Source: an uncultured Veillonella sp. (lineage in GTDB: Bacteria; Bacillota; Negativicutes; Veillonellales; Veillonellaceae). Taken from it: a DNA stretch of 50,640 nucleotides. Positions 18,211-26,615 of this stretch are shown here, piece after piece. The stretch is taken from positions 1 to 50,640 of the forward strand of contig CABSJL010000013.1 of assembly GCA_902478055.1 (NCBI GenBank), given 5' to 3'. The translations under genes were made by a program, and so were the position numbers. The notes beneath the pieces were generated by a model, which searched no databases, was not told the DNA's origin, and worked only from the letters and a program-made list of their open reading frames with translations. Each line of letters starts with the position of its first letter. The first letter of the stretch is position 1.

Positions 18211-18858
18211 TTATTTCGCAACCGGCTTAGTTTTCCCTACCTTAGGTAGACTCCAATTGTACTTGATGGCTAACAGACGGATAACGAGTACCACTGTGAA
18301 AGCACCATATACGGCCATACTGTCCCAACTAGATGTAACCATAAGGTAATAAACAATACCGCCAATAATACTAGGCAATGCATACACATCCTCTTTCAAA
18401 ACAGATGGAATGCGCTGTGCTAGCATATCTCGGATAATACCGCCACCTACTGCGGTTATCGTACCTAACAGTACAATAAATATAGGCAACTCTGGATAGA
18501 GTTTAAATCCTGCAGAAGCGCCTGTAACGGTAAATGATGCTAACCCTAATGCATCGGCTAATAAATAACTAGCACGACTACGAGGGCCCATCGCATGCTT
18601 GCGGTATCGACTGTTGTAAATCAAGAACACGATAACTGTTACAGCTAAGACAACAGTTACGTACACTACATTTCGCAGAGAGTTTGGCGGAAAATAACCG
18701 AGCAATACGTCCCGTACAATACCGCCACCGATAGCCGTAGCCAACGCCAACACGGCCATACCAAATATATCCATCTTCCGAGCTACCCCAACGAGAGCAC
18801 CAGATACGGCAAAGGCAATGGTGCCAATCATATCAAACATATACCATATAATATCCAT
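18211..18858 (-). CDS. TRIC-type/UPF0126 membrane channel protein
   Basis: A 215-aa protein of seven helices made of two homologous halves. Each half contains a glycine-rich helix with the family signature: TAIGGGIVRDVLLG in the first and TAVGGGIIRDMLAQ in the second. Prokaryotic members (YicG/YvgT) form trimeric monovalent-cation channels; others have been proposed as glycine carriers. I start at MDIIWYMF because GGGGGA precedes it. The longer in-frame version at 18948 would run into tadA, which is divergent. Confidence 0.85.
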   Translation of the reverse strand: MDIIWYMFDMIGTIAFAVSGALVGVARKMDIFGMAVLALATAIGGGIVRDVLLGYFPPNSLRNVVYVTVVLAVTVIVFLIYNSRYRKHAMGPRSRASYLLADALGLASFTVTGASAGFKLYPELPIFIVLLGTITAVGGGIIRDMLAQRIPSVLKEDVYALPSIIGGIVYYLMVTSSWDSMAVYGAFTVVLVIRLLAIKYNWSLPKVGKTKPVAK

Positions 18859-18941
18859 AATTCCCCCATATAATCTATTCGCATAACTGCGTACACTGTG
18901 ATAGACTTTATGTAAGATATTATACATGAAGAGGTATGCCA

Positions 18942-19484
18942 ATGACAAAAGACATTACTGTAGATATTGAAAATATGGATGAACGTACACGGGATGAATA
19001 TTTTATGGCTATTGCCATGGAAGAAGCGCGCAAGGCTTATGACCTTGGAGAAATCCCTATCGGTGCCATTCTCGTAAAAGATAATACCATCGTTTCACGC
19101 CACCATAATCGTCGTGAACTCGATCATGATGCAACGGCTCATGCAGAGGTCCTTGTAATCCGCGAAGCATGCGATGTCCTCAAGCGCTGGCGGTTGACTG
19201 GTTGTACCCTGTATGTTACGATAGAGCCGTGTCCGATGTGCGCTGGCGCCATTATCAACAGTCGTATTGATCGCGTTGTATATGGTGCAAGTGATTACAA
19301 AGGAGGCGCCGTAGAATCGCTATTCAATGTGCTCTCTCATCCAGGTTTAAATCATGAACCTGAACTGGCATCTGGTGTGCTTGGTGATGAATGTAGCCAA
19401 ATCATGAAAGACTTCTTTAAGGAGCGCCGTAAAGCACGGAGGAGTACCCAAGAGGCTGAAGGGTCCGCACTCGAAATGCGGTAG
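18942..19484 (+). CDS. tadA: tRNA-specific adenosine deaminase
   Basis: TadA converts A34 of tRNA-Arg(ACG) to inosine. The 180-aa protein has the zinc site: HAE (67-69) and PCPMC (96-100). GAILVKDN and the FFKERR C-terminal helix are typical. I start at the second ATG, 7 nt after GAGG; the ATG at 18936 is too close. The last 15 codons and the TAG stop lie inside the tRNA-Ser gene (tRNA begins at 19438), so the C-terminal RSTQEAEGSALEMR is dictated by tRNA sequence. RNase P cleavage of a joint transcript would remove the stop codon. Confidence 0.93.
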   Translation: MTKDITVDIENMDERTRDEYFMAIAMEEARKAYDLGEIPIGAILVKDNTIVSRHHNRRELDHDATAHAEVLVIREACDVLKRWRLTGCTLYVTIEPCPMCAGAIINSRIDRVVYGASDYKGGAVESLFNVLSHPGLNHEPELASGVLGDECSQIMKDFFKERRKARRSTQEAEGSALEMR

Positions 19485-19528
19485 GTCGGGCAACCGGCGC
19501 GGGGGTTCAAATCCCTCCTCCTCTGCCA
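19438..19528 (+). tRNA. tRNA-Ser (anticodon CGA)
   Basis: A 91-nt class II tRNA. The 7-bp acceptor stem GGAGGAG / CTCCTCT has a terminal G-U pair, discriminator G and encoded CCA. The anticodon arm is CCGCA-CTCGAAA-TGCGG (anticodon CGA, reads UCG). A long variable arm follows (GTCGGGCAACCGGC region), then the T-arm GGGGG-TTCAAAT-CCCTC. Its first 47 nt overlap the 3' end of tadA on the same strand. A strong terminator follows 13 bp later. Confidence 0.95.
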
Positions 19529-19541
19529 ACTAAACTATATG

Positions 19542-19570
19542 AAGCGCTAACCATGGTTAGCGCTTTTTTG
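19542..19570 (+). terminator. Intrinsic terminator after tRNA-Ser
   Basis: AAGCGCTAACC and GGTTAGCGCTT form an 11-bp stem with a 2-nt centre, followed by TTTTTTG. Confidence 0.93.
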
Positions 19571-19711
19571 TATCTATATTGACCCAATTTATATAATACT
19601 ATTGTTACCTATATAATTAGTCTATATTTATCAATACTTTGGTAACTTTATGAGTTATAATATACACAAGATATAATTACTGCTATTAAATAGACTCAAG
19701 GGGACACGACT

Positions 19712-20899
19712 ATGAAAAAATATTACCCGTATCTCATCACATTGAGCCATATGATTAATGACTCTTGTCAAAGTGTGTTGCCTGCCCTCTTACCACTGTT
19801 CATTTATACCTATGGACTGAGTTTGGAGCAAGCAGGTTTTCTTATTTTAGCTAATACAGCATTATCGTCATTATTACAGCCATTACTAGGCTATATTTCA
19901 GACAAGATCAATCAGCCACGGCTCATTGCCTTTGGTGTTTTATTATCTGCCTGTAGTACAGGTATGATGGGCTTTGTTACCTCTTATGAAAGCCTCCTTG
20001 TTTGCGCCACCTTAGCTGGTGTAGGTTCCTCTATCTTCCATCCAGAAGGCGCGAAGATTATGAACCGCCTCGGTGGTGGCAAAAAGGGTAAGGCCATGGG
20101 TACCTTTGCCATTGGCGGTAGTTCTGGCTTTGCCTTTGGTCCACTCTTTGCTGGCGCCATCGCCTATACAGTAGGTCCACATGGACTAGCTGCTTTTACA
20201 GTGGCAGGCATTATTATATTTACCGCTCTATTCGCCCTCATGCCTCGCATCGTAGCGCATGCGCGTACCATCGATCAAGCAGTAGCCACAGAAAATCCGG
20301 CTGTAGCCGCAAAACCACTAAAAAACTATTGGAAATACTTTGGTATCTTGTTCATTATCATCCTAAGCCAGTCGGTAAACTTCCGCGTTATTAATGCGTT
20401 TATTCCTATCTTCTGGACTCGTGAACTCGGTACTAGCCCAGAACAAGGCAGCTTTGCCTTAACCGTATTCTTTAGCATTGGTATCTTCATGACATACATC
20501 GGGGGCCTATTAGGTGATAAATTTGGTCCGATTAAGATTATTAGACTATCCCTATTAGTCTGGTTACCAGCCATGTTCCTATTAACAGAAGTTCCTAATT
20601 TCTCACCACTTATCATGATGCCTGTAGCATACTTGCTACTACTTATGATTGGTGCTGCCAAAGCAATTAGCTACAGTCCAGTTATCGTACTAGGCCAAAC
20701 CTATCTAGCTAAAAGTATCGGCTTTGCATCGGGTATCACCCTCGGCGTAAGCCAAACCATTGGTGGTGTAATCGCACCTGTTGTGGGTAACCTAGCAGAT
20801 ACCTACTCCCTACCGGTCGCTATGATGACACTTGTGCCATTCCTAATAGTTGGTCTTGGGGCATCACTAATACTTAAAGATCCTAAAAAATTACAATAA
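19712..20899 (+). CDS. MFS efflux transporter, fosmidomycin-resistance (Fsr) type
   Basis: A 395-aa, 12-helix major facilitator protein. The Fsr-type signatures are SHMINDSCQSVLPALLPL near the N-terminus, GYISDKINQPR (motif A region), and SSIFHPEGAKIMNRLGGGKKG after helix 4, where the FHPEG block is characteristic. E. coli Fsr exports fosmidomycin; the natural substrate here is unknown. It is monocistronic, with a TATAAT at 19656-19661 as likely -10, and ends at a bidirectional terminator shared with cyuA. Confidence 0.85.
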   Translation: MKKYYPYLITLSHMINDSCQSVLPALLPLFIYTYGLSLEQAGFLILANTALSSLLQPLLGYISDKINQPRLIAFGVLLSACSTGMMGFVTSYESLLVCATLAGVGSSIFHPEGAKIMNRLGGGKKGKAMGTFAIGGSSGFAFGPLFAGAIAYTVGPHGLAAFTVAGIIIFTALFALMPRIVAHARTIDQAVATENPAVAAKPLKNYWKYFGILFIIILSQSVNFRVINAFIPIFWTRELGTSPEQGSFALTVFFSIGIFMTYIGGLLGDKFGPIKIIRLSLLVWLPAMFLLTEVPNFSPLIMMPVAYLLLLMIGAAKAISYSPVIVLGQTYLAKSIGFASGITLGVSQTIGGVIAPVVGNLADTYSLPVAMMTLVPFLIVGLGASLILKDPKKLQ

Positions 20900-20928
20900 A
20901 AAAGCCCCCATTTGGGGGCTTTTATTTT
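20899..20928. terminator. Bidirectional terminator between MFS gene and cyuA
   Basis: AAAAAGCCCCC / GGGGGCTTTT is a 9-10 bp stem with an ATTT loop, with T-runs in both directions. It serves the convergent MFS gene and cyuA. Confidence 0.92.
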
Positions 20929-20935
20929 AGCTAAA

Positions 20936-22183
20936 TTAGTGTTTTAGCATTTCATTCAAGATAACTACGTCTGTTTCTTTCATACCTTGAGCCACAGTAC
21001 CGATACTGCGAATGGTATCATCAACGGAGTATGCTACAAGGCCATCGCCTTTTTGGTAGTTCTTATTAAGGCGAGCTTGTTTATAGCCCATGAACGCGCC
21101 ATCAAGGGAGATAGCAATTTTACCTGCGCAGGATGGTTTCGCGCCATCGCATACGATACCGGATAAGCTAGCAAGACCATTCACAAGAGTATTTTCGATA
21201 ATATCTTTGCTATCACCTTTCAAGAAGGCAATACCAGCTACACTGACTACACCAGCAGATACAACGCCGCAGTAGGCGGACAATTTACCAATGCCAGATT
21301 TAACGTAGAGCGTCAACAAGTTAGCGAAAACAAGAGCACGGTACAATTCATCATCACTTTTACCAAGTTCCTCAGCAGTTGTAATGATAGGTACAGATAC
21401 GGTTAAGCCTTGGTTACCAGAGCCAGAGCAGATAACAACTGGCAATGGGCACCCACTCATGCGCGCATCGGATCCAGCCGCTGCACGAGCCTTACATTTC
21501 GTTTCAAGAGACGGATTTTCTTCATCCAACAATAAGAGCTGTCCAATATTGGAGCCATAATCATTAGACAAACCTTCTCGAGAAATAGCTGTATTGTATT
21601 CTACTTGCTGCTTGATTTGAGGAATGATACCAGAAATATCTGCCGTTTTAGCAAATTCATAAATGCTATCAAAGGTCATAGCATATTCTGTCTTTGCGGC
21701 TTTCTTGATTTCATTGATCGTTTCAGACACAATCTCACCATCTACAGCTACATAGGTTACATTTGTATGATCATTCTCAATACGAACCACCGCTGTATGT
21801 TCATCTGTTTCTGCAGTGATTTCAATATAGAGATTATCTACGCCTTCCGCAAGTGACACTGTACAAAAGTTGGCATCTAACAATGTGCCAAGCCATTTAC
21901 GATCTTCATCTGTAGCAGATTCTAATACCTCTAGCTCACGCTCAGGGTGACCTACGATGGCACCAAGAGTAGTAGCAGCTTGAAGGCCTTTTCGACCACC
22001 AGAGTTAGGAATGACTACGGATTTTACATTTTTTATGATATTCGCGCTGCATCGTGCGTGAATATGGTTAGGAAACTCATCTAAAACAGAGACTGCCTTC
22101 GCAGCCGCATAAGCCAATGCAATTGGCTCAGTGCACCCGAAGGCAGGACGCATCTCCGATTGTAACAAGGAAATATAATCCAT
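20936..22183 (-). CDS. cyuA: L-cysteine desulfidase (CyuA/UPF0597 family)
   Basis: A 415-aa [4Fe-4S] enzyme of the serine dehydratase alpha-like UPF0597 group, which breaks L-cysteine into H2S, ammonia and pyruvate. Visible motifs are RPAFGCTEPIA (Cys17, equivalent to the catalytic or cluster cysteine), SGCPLPVVICSGSGNQG, and GIVCDGAKPSCAGKI with two cysteines that are cluster ligands in family members. It begins 2 nt after the ridA stop. The ATG (MDYISLL) is preferred to an upstream TTG at 22198. A related L-serine dehydratase role is possible. Confidence 0.88.
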   Translation of the reverse strand: MDYISLLQSEMRPAFGCTEPIALAYAAAKAVSVLDEFPNHIHARCSANIIKNVKSVVIPNSGGRKGLQAATTLGAIVGHPERELEVLESATDEDRKWLGTLLDANFCTVSLAEGVDNLYIEITAETDEHTAVVRIENDHTNVTYVAVDGEIVSETINEIKKAAKTEYAMTFDSIYEFAKTADISGIIPQIKQQVEYNTAISREGLSNDYGSNIGQLLLLDEENPSLETKCKARAAAGSDARMSGCPLPVVICSGSGNQGLTVSVPIITTAEELGKSDDELYRALVFANLLTLYVKSGIGKLSAYCGVVSAGVVSVAGIAFLKGDSKDIIENTLVNGLASLSGIVCDGAKPSCAGKIAISLDGAFMGYKQARLNKNYQKGDGLVAYSVDDTIRSIGTVAQGMKETDVVILNEMLKH

Positions 22184-22184
22184 C

Positions 22185-22556
22185 TTATACTTCCGCAATA
22201 ATTTCCACTTCTACCAAAGCACCCAATGGAAGATCTTTTACTGCTATGCAAGAACGAGCTGGTTTAGAAGTGAAATATTTAGCATACACTTCGTTGAATG
22301 CTTTGAAGTCAGCGATATCAGCCAAGAAACAAGTTGTTTTAATAACTTCGGAGAAGTCAGAACCTGCTTCAGCCAATACAGCATCAATGTTTTTGCATAC
22401 TTGCTCAGTTTGCTCTACAATACCGCCTTCAACAATGGAACCAGTTGCAGGATTGAGTGGAATTTGACCAGAAGCGAATAATAAACCGCCTACTACTTTA
22501 GCTTGAGAGTAAGGACCTACTGCTGCTGGTGCTTTGTCTGTGAAAATTGTTTTCAT
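22185..22556 (-). CDS. ridA: RidA 2-iminobutanoate/2-iminopropanoate deaminase
   Basis: A 123-aa RidA with the family core GPYSQAKVVGGLLFASGQIP, VKDLPLGALVEVE, Arg101 (matching E. coli Arg105) and Glu116. RidA hydrolyses reactive enamine/imine products such as 2-aminoacrylate before they damage PLP enzymes. It precedes cyuA, whose cysteine breakdown passes through such an intermediate, so the pairing makes sense biochemically. Confidence 0.95.
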   Translation of the reverse strand: MKTIFTDKAPAAVGPYSQAKVVGGLLFASGQIPLNPATGSIVEGGIVEQTEQVCKNIDAVLAEAGSDFSEVIKTTCFLADIADFKAFNEVYAKYFTSKPARSCIAVKDLPLGALVEVEIIAEV

Positions 22557-22672
22557 AATAATTCTCCTTTTAAATATAATAAAAAATAATATAGATTATT
22601 CTAATGCCACCATACTCACATTAGTAATTACCTTGTATATGACATACTCTGTGAAAGTATATCTATAACAAA

Positions 22673-23449
22673 TTATTTAATAGATTTGAAGGCATTGTCA
22701 AATATCGTTTTGAAATAATCTCGTTGTACATCAGTAGTTACACCTACGTATAGTACCGGTTTACCTGGCTTCAACACAAATGCAGCATTTGCATAGAGCG
22801 GAGTTTGACCATCTCCATCTGCATATAATAAGCGAGAGCTTGCTGCATAGGTTTGATATTTAGTGCCTGCCACAGGATGCACTTGTTCTGCATTTTCTAC
22901 AGTAAGCGTTCTAGGTTTTATAAGTAGTTCACCTGACCGAGTCTTAAGATTAGCATAACGTTTTGGATCATTTAAAGGGACTACAGTTGTAGTTGTAGGA
23001 ATTTGCTTATTAACGGCACCTAGCACTAGTTGCTCAGTAACAGGATCAATTTGACCTTTATCTAGAGCTGCCATAGCCGCTATAAACATAGGATCATTTG
23101 TCTTATCTTTAGCCACTTGCTGTGCTATTTGTTTAACATCTACCGCTACTACATATGCATCCTTTTGACCTGTTTTATCGGCCCCTTGTAATTGGTATAC
23201 ATCAAAATTAGTACCAAAGTTTTGGAAAAATTCCTTTACCATCATATTCGCCATCGAAGATTTTGTAGGTTCCGCATTTAATTGTTTTTCTACAAAATCA
23301 CGTGTATTTGTTTTGGATGCAGAAACAACAGTTACATTGTTAGGCACTACCATGGATCCTGCAATTGTTTGTACATTCTTAGCAAAACCTACGCCAGATA
23401 CAGTACCCATTAGGCAAGCTGCACAAGCCAATACTTTCAAAGATTTCAT
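22673..23449 (-). CDS. Secreted protein of unknown family (paralog A)
   Basis: A 258-aa exported protein with a signal peptide (LKVLACAACLMGTVSGVGFA). I do not recognise a domain. It shares the block VYQLQGADKTGQ followed by a V-V-x-V-D strand with the upstream gene product (VYQLQGTDKQGH, then VVVD), so the two are tandem paralogs. The C-terminal part contains SSRLLYADGDGQTPLYANAAF, then KPVLYVGVTTD. It starts 1 bp after the paralog B stop and is cotranscribed with it. Confidence 0.78.
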   Translation of the reverse strand: MKSLKVLACAACLMGTVSGVGFAKNVQTIAGSMVVPNNVTVVSASKTNTRDFVEKQLNAEPTKSSMANMMVKEFFQNFGTNFDVYQLQGADKTGQKDAYVVAVDVKQIAQQVAKDKTNDPMFIAAMAALDKGQIDPVTEQLVLGAVNKQIPTTTTVVPLNDPKRYANLKTRSGELLIKPRTLTVENAEQVHPVAGTKYQTYAASSRLLYADGDGQTPLYANAAFVLKPGKPVLYVGVTTDVQRDYFKTIFDNAFKSIK

Positions 23450-23450
23450 A

Positions 23451-24395
23451 TTATTTACCTCCCTTGAGAGATTGTGTTTGATACATATGGTTCAACTCAT
23501 TAGCCCAATAATCATGACTAGAGTCATCAGATAATAAAAGCTGTAAAGCTACACCTTTGTCTGTAGGAACGGAATAACCAATTAAGGAATAAGTATTTCT
23601 AAAACCATCATATTTAAGGCTACCCCGTAAATCGCCTGTCACAGCCGTGCCATAACGTGTTTGAACAGGTTTATAAGCCACATGCGTTGCATCTAGGCTC
23701 ACTTGTTTTGCCATAAAATCTACATAAGAACGGATCTCTTCTTTACTTTTAGGAGATAAGTTCTTATCTGTGGCAAGCATTTTATCAAAAGCACCCATAA
23801 TTTGAGCAGGTAACTTATCATTTATCGTTTTTAGATCTTTAGCTAATTTAGCACCTTCAATAGTATTGCCCTTCAAGCCTTGTAATTGTTGTTGAGCCTT
23901 CTCTTTAGAATAGGAATCTACATATTTAGAGATAGAGCTTTTCATTGCAGCTTTTTTTGCGTCTGGAACCTTTTCTAAAATGGTTTTATTCATACCAATT
24001 ACTTGATCTATAGCATTTTTAGAATAGTCTACAACGACTAACTGACCTACATGGTGACCTTGTTTATCCGTCCCTTGCAATTGATAGACGGAAAATCCAT
24101 CTAACACATCACCCTTCATAGGTTCAACTTGTACCGGTGCTTGCAATTTCATACTAGCATTAACAGCATCAACAGCCGCTTTATTTGCCATTGAAATTAT
24201 TTGACTTTGCTCATTATTCCGCAGCTTTGCATCCGTAGGAACACGCATGGCCTCTACAGCCTTCACCGTAGGAGACGTACTGCCATATAAACCATAGCCT
24301 AAATCTACTGTATCCGCACATGCCACTGCGCCCATGCCAACAGTTAAGCATGTGGCACAAGCCAATGTCATCATTTTTTTGTTGAGAGCTCTCAT
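23451..24395 (-). CDS. Secreted protein of unknown family (paralog B)
   Basis: A 314-aa exported protein with a signal peptide (MMTLACATCLTVGMGAVACA). The ATG is chosen over an in-frame GTG 12 bp upstream because GAGG precedes it. The middle is helical and Lys/Gln-rich. It shares the VYQLQG-x-DK-x-G block and a C-terminal beta region with the next gene. No enzymatic motif seen. It may be a periplasmic or surface protein peculiar to the genus. Confidence 0.78.
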   Translation of the reverse strand: MRALNKKMMTLACATCLTVGMGAVACADTVDLGYGLYGSTSPTVKAVEAMRVPTDAKLRNNEQSQIISMANKAAVDAVNASMKLQAPVQVEPMKGDVLDGFSVYQLQGTDKQGHHVGQLVVVDYSKNAIDQVIGMNKTILEKVPDAKKAAMKSSISKYVDSYSKEKAQQQLQGLKGNTIEGAKLAKDLKTINDKLPAQIMGAFDKMLATDKNLSPKSKEEIRSYVDFMAKQVSLDATHVAYKPVQTRYGTAVTGDLRGSLKYDGFRNTYSLIGYSVPTDKGVALQLLLSDDSSHDYWANELNHMYQTQSLKGGK

Positions 24396-24605
24396 AAGAC
24401 ACCTCACGATTTAACAATACATTCGTATACAAATTATATTCATATTCCATACTGCATCCATAAAGATTTCAAAAAGATAATCTATACTGCATATATTAAT
24501 TATTATACTATATGGAGCTGCATAACTGTATAGTCTAATTTACAACCTTTCAGTTCTGCTATACAATACTTAAATAGATATGTAAATATAGGGTATGAGA
24601 AATAG

Positions 24606-24628
24606 AAAGGAGTGCACACTTGGTGTGC
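24606..24628 (+). promoter_or_regulatory. menA ribosome site bridged by a hairpin
   Basis: The strong SD AAAGGAG (24606-24612) is 23 nt from the menA ATG, too far for normal initiation. Between them GCACAC-TTG-GTGTGC folds into a 15-nt hairpin (24614-24628). Folding shortens the effective spacing to 8 nt, the optimum. Seen in sequence; the function is inferred. Confidence 0.55.
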
Positions 24629-24635
24629 TTTTATA

Positions 24636-25532
24636 ATGATACAAGAAATAATTCCACTCACTAGGCCTCGTACATTAGCAGCTGCTTTAGGGCCTACCAT
24701 TTTAGGTGCAGCCTTTAGCTATTATGCATTTGGTGCCACTCACGGTACAGGTCTTGCCATTTTCCATACGGTTTTAATATTTTTAGCCGTTGTAACAGCT
24801 CAAATTGTAGCTAATTTATGGAATGAATACAAAGACTTTAAATCTGGTCTAGATGCGGGGCAAAAGGTTGGTAATGCTGGTTCTATTACGCGTGGTGCCA
24901 TTACGCCAGAGCTTATCGTTACCATGATTAAGGTACTCATGGTGGTACCTATTATCATCGGTCTTTACCTATCGGCAACCATTACTTGGTACTATATTCC
25001 AGCAGGTTTTCTTTGCATTCTAATTAGCTTCCTCTATTCTGGTGGTCCAAAACCAATTTCCCGTACACCATTTGGGGAAATTTCCTCTGGTATCGCTATG
25101 GGGTTTGCTATCGTACTCATTACAGGATACGCATGGACACGTGACTTATCCTCAGCATTATTGATACCTGCTATTCCATCTACATTACTAGTTGGCTCCA
25201 TTATGCTCACTAATAACATTCGTGATATTAGAAATGATGAAAGCCACGGTCGTCGCACATTACCAATCGTTTTGGGCCGAGAACGCGCCCTCAGTCTGAT
25301 GAGCATTACCTACCTATTCAACTTTATTTGGATCCTTGCATGGATCATTGTAGGTCACATGACATGGTTCTCCCTATTAGCCTTCTTCGCAGCACCACTA
25401 GCTTTCAAAACTGTACACACCTTAAGTACAAAAACAGATGAATTCCTGCTCGACAAGGCGATGGGCACAACTGCAGGGGCAGCTATGATTTACCAAATCA
25501 TGTGGTCCATAGGTTTAATTATTGGCAAATAA
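24636..25532 (+). CDS. menA: 1,4-dihydroxy-2-naphthoate polyprenyltransferase (UbiA family)
   Basis: A 298-aa membrane prenyltransferase with about nine helices. It has both Asp-rich Mg-prenyl diphosphate motifs: NLWNEYKDFKSGLD (first) and NNIRDIRNDESHGRRTLP (second), the latter typical of MenA. MenA attaches the isoprenoid tail in menaquinone synthesis. No other men gene is nearby. The ATG is chosen because the in-frame GTG at 24612 overlaps the SD itself. Confidence 0.87.
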   Translation: MIQEIIPLTRPRTLAAALGPTILGAAFSYYAFGATHGTGLAIFHTVLIFLAVVTAQIVANLWNEYKDFKSGLDAGQKVGNAGSITRGAITPELIVTMIKVLMVVPIIIGLYLSATITWYYIPAGFLCILISFLYSGGPKPISRTPFGEISSGIAMGFAIVLITGYAWTRDLSSALLIPAIPSTLLVGSIMLTNNIRDIRNDESHGRRTLPIVLGRERALSLMSITYLFNFIWILAWIIVGHMTWFSLLAFFAAPLAFKTVHTLSTKTDEFLLDKAMGTTAGAAMIYQIMWSIGLIIGK

Positions 25533-25578
25533 GTATTTACCAATACGTACATACACTACATACAATTACATAAAATAA

Positions 25579-25637
25579 AGAGAGATTTTCAAACTTTAAC
25601 AACGTTTTATAGATGTTAGTTCGAAAATCTCTTTTTG
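25579..25637 (+). terminator. Terminator after menA
   Basis: AGAGATTTTC and GAAAATCTCT pair across a large AT-rich loop, followed by TTTTTG. Confidence 0.75.
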
Positions 25638-25677
25638 CTATAACTTAAAGTTATGGAGAACCTACAATAATTCCTTC

Positions 25678-25706
25678 TTGATAGATAGGAAATAATTTAG
25701 TACTAT
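25678..25706 (+). promoter_or_regulatory. Predicted metQ promoter
   Basis: TTGATA (25678-25683), a 17-nt spacer and TACTAT (25701-25706) lie 46 bp upstream of the metQ ATG. No SAM riboswitch or T-box core is visible in the leader. Confidence 0.5.
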
Positions 25707-25751
25707 TAATGTAATATTTTATATGAACTAATTGTAAAAGGAGTGTGTCTA

Positions 25752-26573
25752 ATGAGAAAATTTTTAGCATTAGCGGCTACTGTAATCCTTGGCGGTGCTT
25801 TACTAATCGCAGGTTGCGGTAACGACAACAGCAAACAAGCTGCTAGCAATGGCAAGCAAGTATTAAAAATCGGTGCTACAGCAGTACCTCACGCAGAAAT
25901 CTTGGAACAAGTTAAACCTATCTTGGCAAAAGATGGTATTGATTTACAAATCACTGAATTCACTGATTACAACACACCAAACCTTGCTTTGGGTGATAAA
26001 GAAATCGATGCAAACTTCTTCCAACATGTACCTTACATGGATGAATTCGCAAAAGCTCACAACCTTCCATTAGTATCTGCTGGTGGTGTTCATCTTGAAC
26101 CAATGGGCTTATACTCCCGTCAAATCAAAGATTTGAAAGATCTACCTAAAGGCGCTAAAATTGCTATCCCTAATGACCCTACAAACGGCGGTCGTGCATT
26201 ATTGTTATTGCAAAAAGAAGGTCTTATCACATTGAAAGACTCCAGCAATATCTTATCTACAGTTCAAGATATCGCTTCCAACCCTAATGGTTACCAATTC
26301 GTTGAATTAGAAGCAGCTCAAGTACCTCGTTCTCTTGACGATGTTGCTTTAGCAGCTATCAACACTAACTTTGCATTGAATGCAGGTCTTAACCCTAGTA
26401 AAGATGCATTGGCAATCGAATCCAAAGATTCCCCTTACGTAAACATCGTTACTGTACTTAAAGGTAACGAAAGCGATCCTCGCATCAAAAAATTAATGGA
26501 AGCACTTCATAGCCCTGAAATCAAAAAATTCATTGAAGAAAAATACAAAGGTGCAGTTGTTCCTGCATTCTAA
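25752..26573 (+). CDS. metQ: Methionine-binding lipoprotein (NlpA/MetQ family)
   Basis: A 273-aa lipoprotein. The signal peptide ends in the lipobox LIAGC (Cys22). The mature part starts with LKIGATAVPHAEIL, then the DYNTPNLALGDKEIDANFFQH block typical of MetQ, and PNDPTNGGRALLLL. It delivers methionine to MetNI, whose genes lie about 11.7 kb away on the other strand. The ATG is 8 nt after GGAG; the upstream GTG is rejected. It has its own promoter and terminator. Confidence 0.93.
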   Translation: MRKFLALAATVILGGALLIAGCGNDNSKQAASNGKQVLKIGATAVPHAEILEQVKPILAKDGIDLQITEFTDYNTPNLALGDKEIDANFFQHVPYMDEFAKAHNLPLVSAGGVHLEPMGLYSRQIKDLKDLPKGAKIAIPNDPTNGGRALLLLQKEGLITLKDSSNILSTVQDIASNPNGYQFVELEAAQVPRSLDDVALAAINTNFALNAGLNPSKDALAIESKDSPYVNIVTVLKGNESDPRIKKLMEALHSPEIKKFIEEKYKGAVVPAF

Positions 26574-26584
26574 GGTATAAAGTA

Positions 26585-26614
26585 AAAGAGACCACATATG
26601 TGGTCTCTTTTTTT
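26585..26614. terminator. Bidirectional terminator between metQ and cdd
   Basis: AAAGAGACCACA and TGTGGTCTCTTT form a 12-bp stem, with TTTTTTT on the plus side and a short T-run on the minus side. Confidence 0.92.
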
Positions 26615-26615
26615 A

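Noticed and set aside
18859..18948. Longer N-terminus for the TRIC-family gene
   Set aside because: It would overlap the start of divergent tadA and its promoter, and the family begins at the first helix. GGGGGA precedes the ATG at 18858.
19438..19528. tRNA-Ser as an integration (att) site
   Set aside because: No integrase, no duplicated tRNA 3' end and no foreign genes are visible downstream; the next gene is an ordinary MFS transporter after a terminator.
25638..25751. SAM riboswitch or T-box before metQ
   Set aside because: The leader has only a small ATAACTT/AAGTTAT hairpin. The conserved core sequences of SAM-I, SAM-II or T-box elements are absent.
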